The notes beneath the pieces were generated by a model. It saw only the letters and a program-made list of their open reading frames with translations. It made no database searches and had not been told where the DNA came from. The translations under genes were made by a program, and so were the position numbers. Below, piece after piece: positions 24,438 to 33,400 of a stretch of 64,000 bases of DNA. Each line of letters starts with the position of its first letter. Positions within the stretch are counted from its first letter, which is position 1. This DNA is from Protula sp. h YS-2021 (Eukaryota; Annelida; Polychaeta; Sabellida; Serpulidae), in assembly GCA_949752745.1 (NCBI GenBank), contig OX457029.1, positions 43,138,500 through 43,202,499 of the forward strand. Direction: 5' to 3'.

Positions 24438-27400
24438 CTAAAATAAAGAAAAGGTTGTATAGAAAAGCAATGAACGTAATGTCTGTAACATATTTGACTA
24501 TTTAACAAATCAACCGTTTGGTTGGTTCCATCAGTTTTTGCAAATAATACGATTGCTACAAAATATTTTTTAAATAGGACTTTGATCAGTCATTAAAACT
24601 ACAGCCCTGACTTCAGCATTAAAAAAACACAACAATTAGAGCGAATTTCAATGAACTATTACATTTTTATCATCAGTTCGGTTAATTTACAACGGTTGCT
24701 TACGCACCTAGAATCGGGATATTGTCGGATGTTTTCGGGATGCTATCTGTGACGTTAAGGAGGAAGATCCGGAAAGACAGCAGAACGACTACACCTATCT
24801 GCACCTTCTGCGCAGGCGTGCAGAAGAAGACGGAGAGTAGCAACACTGGTGAAAATATAAACAAATCAGCTATCATCATTATCATCACCATAATCAATAT
24901 CATCATCATTATCTTCATTATCATCATCAACATCATTATTATCGTCATTATTGCTATTATTGTTATTATGTTTTAAATTTATTACTCAAGCGTTTACGGA
25001 TGGGAAAAATGTCCACGGACATTCTCATTATTCAACCTTTGTCAAGACACAGGGTTAGCTCACTACTAAAGTGGAATACTTTAGCTTGGAGTCCTTGTTG
25101 GCAATGCATAATAATAACGAATGACCGTCCGCCCATCCGCAGCAGACAAGGTGTACAAGTGCAATGTGTACCTATGTGCCAGCTTTTCTTGTGGAAAAAA
25201 TCATAAACAGACATACCTTACGCCACAACACACTTATGTTATAACACAAACGGACAAACCTTACATCACACACTAATATACTGAATGCCGTTTTAACATT
25301 TAATGCTTATTTTTGATATCAAAATATAATTAAAGATATCAATAAACCAAAGTAGATCTCATTAATTTATAGTTTGCTATGAAAAATTAAATTTTAGATA
25401 GCAAATATTTATTTTTGAGCTGAAAAAATCAATTTTTCATACTTAAAAATCTTTGGGGAGACACACATTTACATAAAATTTGACGAATCGCCAATTAAAT
25501 TTTGGAGATGAAAACTTGAATTATTCACATTAATAATAAAAACACAATTTTTATCTCCAAAATTGCTTCTTTTTTGTACAGTAACAAAGTAAAAGAAAGA
25601 TTCTCTATGCAAGGGTCAGTCATTATTTTATTCAGAGATGTATGCTTCTGAATTTTTTAGTAAAAAGTAAAAGTAAACTGATATCTTGATCTCAAAAATA
25701 AATTTTTGAGATCAAAAAGTCATTTGCAGATTTTAAAATACAAATTAAAAAGTCTAATTCTGAAATAATATGATATCTGAAATGAATTCTTGATATCAAT
25801 AAAGGGAAAATAGATTATTGAGCTCAAAATTTATATTTTGCTATCAAATATTTTATTTGCTATCAGTAATTGAACTTTTGATCTGTAAAAATCAATTTTA
25901 GATATCATTAAATCATTTTTGATATCGTTAAATATTACTTAATATCTCTAAATATTTATTGATATCAAGAATTATTTTTTGAGATCAAAAATACATTTAG
26001 AGATATCAAAAATATAAGTATAGATAGCAAAATTAATTCTAGATATCAAAATATGACTTTGTTGAGATCCAAAATAAAATAAATGTGAAAATGGCATTCC
26101 ATAATAATATACCTTACGTAACAAATGGACTATCCTACATTGCAAACGAACATACCTTACGTCACAAACAGACAAGCTTACGTCACAAATTGGCATACCT
26201 AACATTATAAACGAACATACCTTACGTCACAAACAGACAAACTCACGTCACAAATTAGTTTATCTTCCGTTACAAAAGGCCACACCTTACGTCGAAATAT
26301 CTTATGTTCCAAGCCGTTATATCTTACGTCAGAAACGGGCATACCTCACGCCAAAAAGCTACCTCGCCTTCAATCACAAAAGGACATACCTTATACCACA
26401 ACAGATATTCGTTACAACAGTACATACCCGACGTCATCAGAGAAGGTAGGATAACATTCATGATGTAAAATGTATATCGCCGGCGAAGGTAGATGTTAAA
26501 TACGACATTGGCGAACCGCTCGTTTGGACAGCAATCAAAGAAAAACTCGTGTCGCGTGACGTTCGTGTCGTATATCTGCCATTCGCCGTTTTCCTCGTAC
26601 GAATCCATATTCACCTATAAATAATAATTAACCATTGTAAGCAAAGGCCATCGGTTTCCTGGGCGATTTGAAATTTGAGATAAAAATGCCTCACACGTAT
26701 TGTTTCTTTTTTGTGTTGTTTTTGTTCTTGTTTTTTTTTTTCTTTGCATAATAGTTTTGTAATGAAAGCTGTCCGATGTGCGGTTCCAAATAAAACGTTG
26801 CGTTGAGGACCGTTCTTTCTGCTTTTCTTTTAGAATTCTTTCTGACTTCTGTCGCATGCCGCATCCGCAAATGTCTGTGAAATCTGGTGCTTGTTAGATT
26901 ACGCCAACATTTTGGGGGGGAAAAGTTGAAGGTTAATCACAGCTTGTCATCTTATCTTACCCTGTCGTCAATATTTGTCAGATTCATTTTAGTGGTGTGG
27001 TATGACCAGGCTCCAAAAATAAGCCGACAGTGCTGCTCATCGAACGGGTAGAAAGTGATGTCAATTTCGCACACGGTCTTGAAAACACCACCAGGCTCCC
27101 AGTGCACCCTGCCATCCGATCTGATAATAGTGCGGAACTGTCCGTAGTCGCCATAGAGATCGTCAGCCCTGTCCAATTACAAAGCAGCATTCATTTGACT
27201 AAAGATAAGAATTTATGCATTTTATTTTATGCAAAACCGCAAAGAGGCCGACAAACCGGCATTGAATCGGCACACTGCAGTTCAATATATCGCATCGATT
27301 TCGCATTTTACCGCACAGGGACCGACAGTATTAAATCGGCACACCTGTCGTGCGGTATACCGGATATAGATGCAGATACCAGTTGCAAAATACAGGTACC

Positions 27401-30400
27401 CAGTAGCCATTGAATAATGTGCTGAAAGAAATTTACATCGCGAGAAGATTTTCTGTAATCCACCACAGTTTGCCACCACAGACAGTTTTCAACAGAACTC
27501 ATTCCTAATTTGCGTTCATTATTCTTTTTCAAGTACTATTTAAAATTCTCGAACTTAAATGGATTTTTTTCGCTTCATTCTTAATATACATCCATCTTGG
27601 CAAAATAAACATAATTCGAATTCCCAAACACCTTGACACCACCCCCTCCCCTACTTAACTGTTGAACTCCATCGAAATATCAAAATTTGATAATAAGACC
27701 TTAACTCGAAGAAAGCAAAGAGTATCTCGAATTGCGATTAAATATTGTTTAAATTAATTGACATTCTGTTTCCATGTGTCAATATCGTCAAATAACTAAA
27801 TTGTTTGTACAGTAAAACCTGAGGGCCGGACACCCTTGATATACCGGACAACTCCTCAAACCGGACAGATTTTCCCGGTTCCAATTTTCTCCCATAGATT
27901 TCTGTCATAACAAAGCCTCTGTAAATCGGACAATTCCTTATTCCGGACACCGGACACCAATCCTGGTCCCAAATGCATGTTTTATTGTATAAAGAACCAA
28001 GAACCCTGATACACCGGACAGTGATACGCAAACATGGCTTGTGTACAAAAGCGAGCATGCATGATTTATTTGCCGAGAGATTTGCTGTAGCAGGGTTTTA
28101 ATTGCAACGAGGGGCCATTCATTGTCGTCAAGCCACGGTGTTTGCATATATTTGGTTATCACTTTTGTTTTAAATAAACGATAGTGGAGTTCGGTGTCTG
28201 GATATCCCCTTTTGAGATGGGGCGTTTTCGATCTTTTTACACATCATTCAAGTGTTCGGAGTAATTATCAGCTGTCGAATAGGGAACAAAGAATTTGGCT
28301 TAATTTAACAGATAAAATCAAATTGACAAAAATGAGTAATGAAAAAGTCAGTCGTCAGATTAGTAGAAGAATTTGTCTTAGACAAGAAACACGATTGTGG
28401 ATATTATAAAGAAGATGGATTGTTATTTGAAAGGGAATGTGGTCTGTTTTTTTATGGTTGGCAGTTTTGCTGGCAGGTGGCATTAGTCCGGGTGGCAGAT
28501 GTCCTTGGGTGGCAGTTGTCCGGGACCCCGGGTGGCAGTTGTCGGGTGGCATTTATCAATTTGGCGGTAGTCCGGGTTGCAATTGTCGAAGACTCGTGTG
28601 GGGGCGCTGACAAAAGAATTGAAAAACTGACGGTTATCCATGGTTTGTGAGGGTAAGAGGCCAGAATGTGCCTGTTTATCGACCACTGTTGTAGTAAAAA
28701 GCCAAATATTTTGCAAAACAATTAAACTTTGGCCTTAAAGCATCAAACAGGTGGCTCAGAAAATTTCGTAAAGGGTTTAGCATCAAATTTTAAGCAATGT
28801 GCGGAGAGGGTGCAAGTGTTGATCTTGAAGTTATTGTGATTTATTTTTATGCAATATAAGACACCTCATCTTGACCTTTTGATATACCGGACACCTCCCT
28901 AAACCGGACAAATTAGCTCGGTTCCAACGGGTTTTACTGTATTTAACATGTTTGCTTCTGCTTCGGTTTGTTTGAGCAAAACTGAATTTCTAACCGTCAT
29001 TGGTGACCTAAACTCTTAAGTCAATTCAAAACACTGCAGCCATTATCGGTATACAGGTACTCTGACATGGGTCAATAACAATCAGCTGCGGTAGGGCTGC
29101 AGTTTAAACGAAAAGATCTAAAGAAATTCGATGCAAATGCGGTTTTCTTTGTAGATTCTCCAATATGCCACTGGGTCCCGGTATATATTCGGTACGAGCT
29201 TTTCATAAAGTTCACCATCAGTACCACTGCGCTTAAATGCAGATTTTTTCGCAGTTAATGCGTAACAGCGTACTGGAGATGCGGTCTTGTGCAGTCTTTT
29301 GTAGCCGGCTTTAAAATACAGTGTACATTGCATAAGTGCTGCAGAAAGTTGTGGTATTGTTGTGGTTCACTTCCGGTCAATTACTCCTTTCCGGTTCTTT
29401 AACGGTATATTTGCGGCATATTTGCAGTATATCTTTTTTGACCGGATTTTGCTCAGGGAAGCCTCGTGCAAAAAGGCATATGCCCCCCCCCCCCCACCTC
29501 CTTAGCTACAGTTAAATACGATGGCACTGTGAGTGAATGCGCATCAGGGATGAATACCACTCCAGCGAAACCGTGAGGCATTGGGTTGGGGAAGGGACGG
29601 AACAAGAAACCCAAAACATTTATTTCTTTCTAAATTTTAATGAACCAAAGAGCTCGGAATTTGCGCCCATCTCCCTCTCCCCTACCCCCCCCCCCCCCTC
29701 CCCCTTACCAAAGTTTCACTCCTGCAAGAACAAAGAATGTGCTGACTAATGCGAGCGCTAAAGCTTTGAATCCGGTCAATAACTAAAACGATAAACGATA
29801 AATGATGTCTTTTAAAGGGAAATGCGGGTATCTCTGCGCCATCTAGCGACCGAGATGCGCATTACATTGAATATCGCCGAGTTCGTATCCATGTTTACAC
29901 AGTATAAATAACTATTAAATCCGTCTTGATCGAAAAATTCTTTTCACAAACAAGTAGGGTCCAGAAATGGTCTGTATTGATATTTTTTCCTAGAAGGGCC
30001 TGTGTTGATATATTGTCCATTAAAATCATATTACACTGTTTTCACCATTTATCCATAATTGAGTCAATGGGATTTTGTCAAAACAATTGTATAATTCTCT
30101 TACTGATGCGGTGACATATATTTTTTATTTGCTTAAAACATTTCGTATGACCTGTTCTTCAAACAGGGGAAAAAATGAGGCAATTGTCAATTGTGATTAT
30201 GTGTGAATTTTGCATTTTGATTGAAATTTCTCGGTTTTCCCAATGGTTTCTATAGTAAAAGTACGCGACCTTCCGGTGTCTTTATTTCTCTTATAATATC
30301 AGTAACCCCCTTTTTCTTTTCAATTTTTGAATGTATACCCTCCCAGCATTAATCTGTGAAAGTATGAAGGAAATGTCAACTGTAGGTGAGATAGCAGCAT

Positions 30401-33400
30401 TTCCCTTTAATTTTCTTAAAATTTTAAAAAGCTCACAAAAGCTAACCCCGACTTTGATCTTCCTGATAATTACGCTGGATCCAGTTTAAGTGCTGGCTTC
30501 GACACTTACAAAATTCTGGCCACAAATGATATCGTTTATGAGGAGATGCAGAAAGAAAGAATAAAAATGGTGAAAAGTTTATGTCGCGACCACATTTAAT
30601 TTTAAGTTTGCCAACAAATTAGCAGACCAATACTTGCAAGAACTATCTATGCTGGGCAAATTTGAGTTCTCCAGCTTAAATGGTTGAGGAAAAATATGAA
30701 TTCACTTTTTGCACCTTTTTTTTTTTTTTTTTTTTTTTTTTGCTTTTTAAAAGTAGAAAAACAATAAGGAGTGGAGCTCTGTCGTAAATACGCTGTTGCA
30801 ACTGTGGAGTTTTCAGAAAATTCTTTTTACTGGTTTGTTCAGCTCAAAGACATCAAATTAGAATCCAGTTAGGCCAGGACTAAAAAAGTCTTGCTTCTCA
30901 TCCTATTTTTTTTAACTGGCAACGCCGACCGATGATTTGCTTTCTCAAACAAATAGACTTTGGAGCGTTTGAAGTGTTTCTCGTATGAAAATCTGAACGC
31001 AATTTAGCATAAATTTACCTTCTGAAGGGCCATTTTAGTACTTTTTCTGTCTTCCTGCAAAGTGGTTTTGTTAATTTGTAAATCCGTCCGGCGGCTCGAT
31101 ATTTTTTCCCTGAATTTTTCTAAATCTGGCCGGATCAGAAACAAGGTTATTTTTTCAGGTTTTAGTTACAGAGCCAAGCCTCAGCCAAACAGTCCACCAC
31201 CCAGATCCTCAACTGATCAATCAGTCGCAGAAATTCAAAGATATATCACATGCTTTCCCATCCAGGAAACTACCAACGCTGTGATCAAGAGCTGTCGCGA
31301 AGTTCCAAGTCACCATGGTAACACTGACATGGCACAGGCTACCAACACCGCAGTCAAAATCCTACGCACGACACAGCTTCCGTTTGTGTGCATCACTCAC
31401 CCGTTTATTGACGCGAATTCTGGTCTCCATATATTTCTAGCTTCAATAACGACATCTTTCAGTCGGATTTTCTTTTCATCCCAGCGGAGCCTTTCATCAT
31501 CCCATTCCTTTTAAATCAATCAAATAGAAAATTGTGAAGAAAATAGTTCTGTTGTTTTTGCTGTAGTTTTACTCTGTTTCGACAGCATAAAAACACGGCA
31601 TAGGAGAGTGCATCTCATTACTGAAGAAAAGAATAATTCCTCGTTAATTGGCGTTTCAAGGCAAAATTACAGCTGTAATTGCCGGATAGGGTTAAGTTTG
31701 ATGCGGGAAATAAGGTTAAAAACATGTGCACTCGACATCTTTCTGCTTTGAAATTGACTGTTTGAAGCATTTTTAACTGCTCATTAAGACTTGACAGACA
31801 CTCTATGGAATCTTTTCATGAAAAAAACGCACAATTTGCATGTTATTGCAATTATAGAACAGCACAACAAAGCGCAGAATAACAAAATGAACCTTTTTTT
31901 TATCAGAGAACGCATATCTAGCATAGATCACTCACAACTTTCACAAATTATTTTCCTAATGCTCACGAAAGAACTGACGGGTTCACACTTTTGAAAAAGT
32001 CACTTCTAGCTACTGCGTTGTTGTCCAGCAGCCAACCTCTACGACGGTTTAATTTGTATTGAATTAAACCTTTTCATTCCGCCCTCCCGCTGTGGATTCC
32101 GTAGAAATAGTATTGTTATTGCAACAAATGAACTTTTTTCTAAATCGACCCACTTTGTACTAATTTATAAGAGATCGATCTCTTCAGAGTCAGTTTTAAA
32201 ATAACAACGCTTGCAACTAACCAATTAAAAGCCATATACCGCAGAAAAAATTACAAGATGCACTTAGAACTGTTTATAGCCATGTTAATCCATTGAGAAT
32301 TTGGCCCTCAACGCCAGATACCAAATAACTTTCTGTTGTTGTTTTTTTTTAATATCGTTTCAATTAATAAATAAACACAGATATGTCTTAGTTCACATTT
32401 ATGCACTGGTAATTCAGTTAAAGATGCTAAAAAATGAATTTCAGCCTTTGTATAAATTTTAGCAGAATGGGTTTCATTCTTGGTGGTGACCCAAATATAC
32501 TCCTACCCCAAGGACAAGTATTGAAAGATAATTCAGTCTGAAACTGCTCAAAGACATAACACCAAGTGCCCACGACATCCAGTGGCTAGCAATAAACGAC
32601 TTGTTCTTTGTGCGTGCGTGCTATTCTAAATCTGTGATGTGTTAAACAATCACAAATTTAGTATGACCAGTATCGCATGTTTCAGTACAGAGCAACAACG
32701 AACCAGAGAAGTAAACAATATCGTGATATTGACACTCTTATTAACTTTATTAACTGTTGCATTGTTTTACTCTCCCTTTTACTCTTTATCTTGTTTTTTT
32801 TAATTTTCCCTGTTTTTTCCTCATTTCTTTCTTCATTTCAGGGCATCATTTTACAACATCGAAGCCTCATAGGACTGTGCAGTAGCTATTTAAAACCCAC
32901 ACGGACCTTAAACTAACAGTAATTTTTCTGGGTTATAATTTGGTCTCAATTATTTTGAGGTCAAAATAAATGTAAGATAAATTCATTTTAGAGCTTTTCA
33001 AACTCAATATTTCGAAAATTATTTCATTTAAAGTTTTAGTACTAACAAACAGTGAAACTATTTTAATAAGGATTTTAATTTACTGTATTCTCCTTTTAGC
33101 GTGGAATATCGTGGAATGACATAAAAGGATTGTATCTCGGAATTCGACAAAGTTGAATGTGGGAATCTCCAATGCATTTAAGTCCAAATCATGCATTTCA
33201 TTCGGATTTCTGATTTTGACTCCCATTCCAGCTTTTCAATGATGCTGCATTTGATCATATTAATTTTTAGCAGCTCTTGCAAATCGCAAATAAATAAAAA
33301 AGAAATAACCTGGTTAAGCTCTAAAAATGTCCGATAATAACAGAAAAAAAATCAGCTGTGCACATGAAATTTCAAGTCGAAAAAGTAGTAGAAATGGTTT

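Larger units (their letters stand above)
27169..31400. other. Receptor intron 4 containing transposons
   Basis: Intron between exons 4 and 5. It holds a pogo-like element (27810-28939), a Kolobok-derived MITE (29816-30406), two poly-C tracts (29483-29495, 29685-29698) and a T26 run. The GC-rich pieces at 27230-27410 and 29100-29440 look like further repeat sequence that I could not place. No coding exon was seen. Confidence 0.6.

Noticed and set aside
31062..31514. 150-codon + strand open frame
   Set aside because: It overlaps receptor exon 4 on the opposite strand, has no recognisable motif and is explained as a shadow frame.
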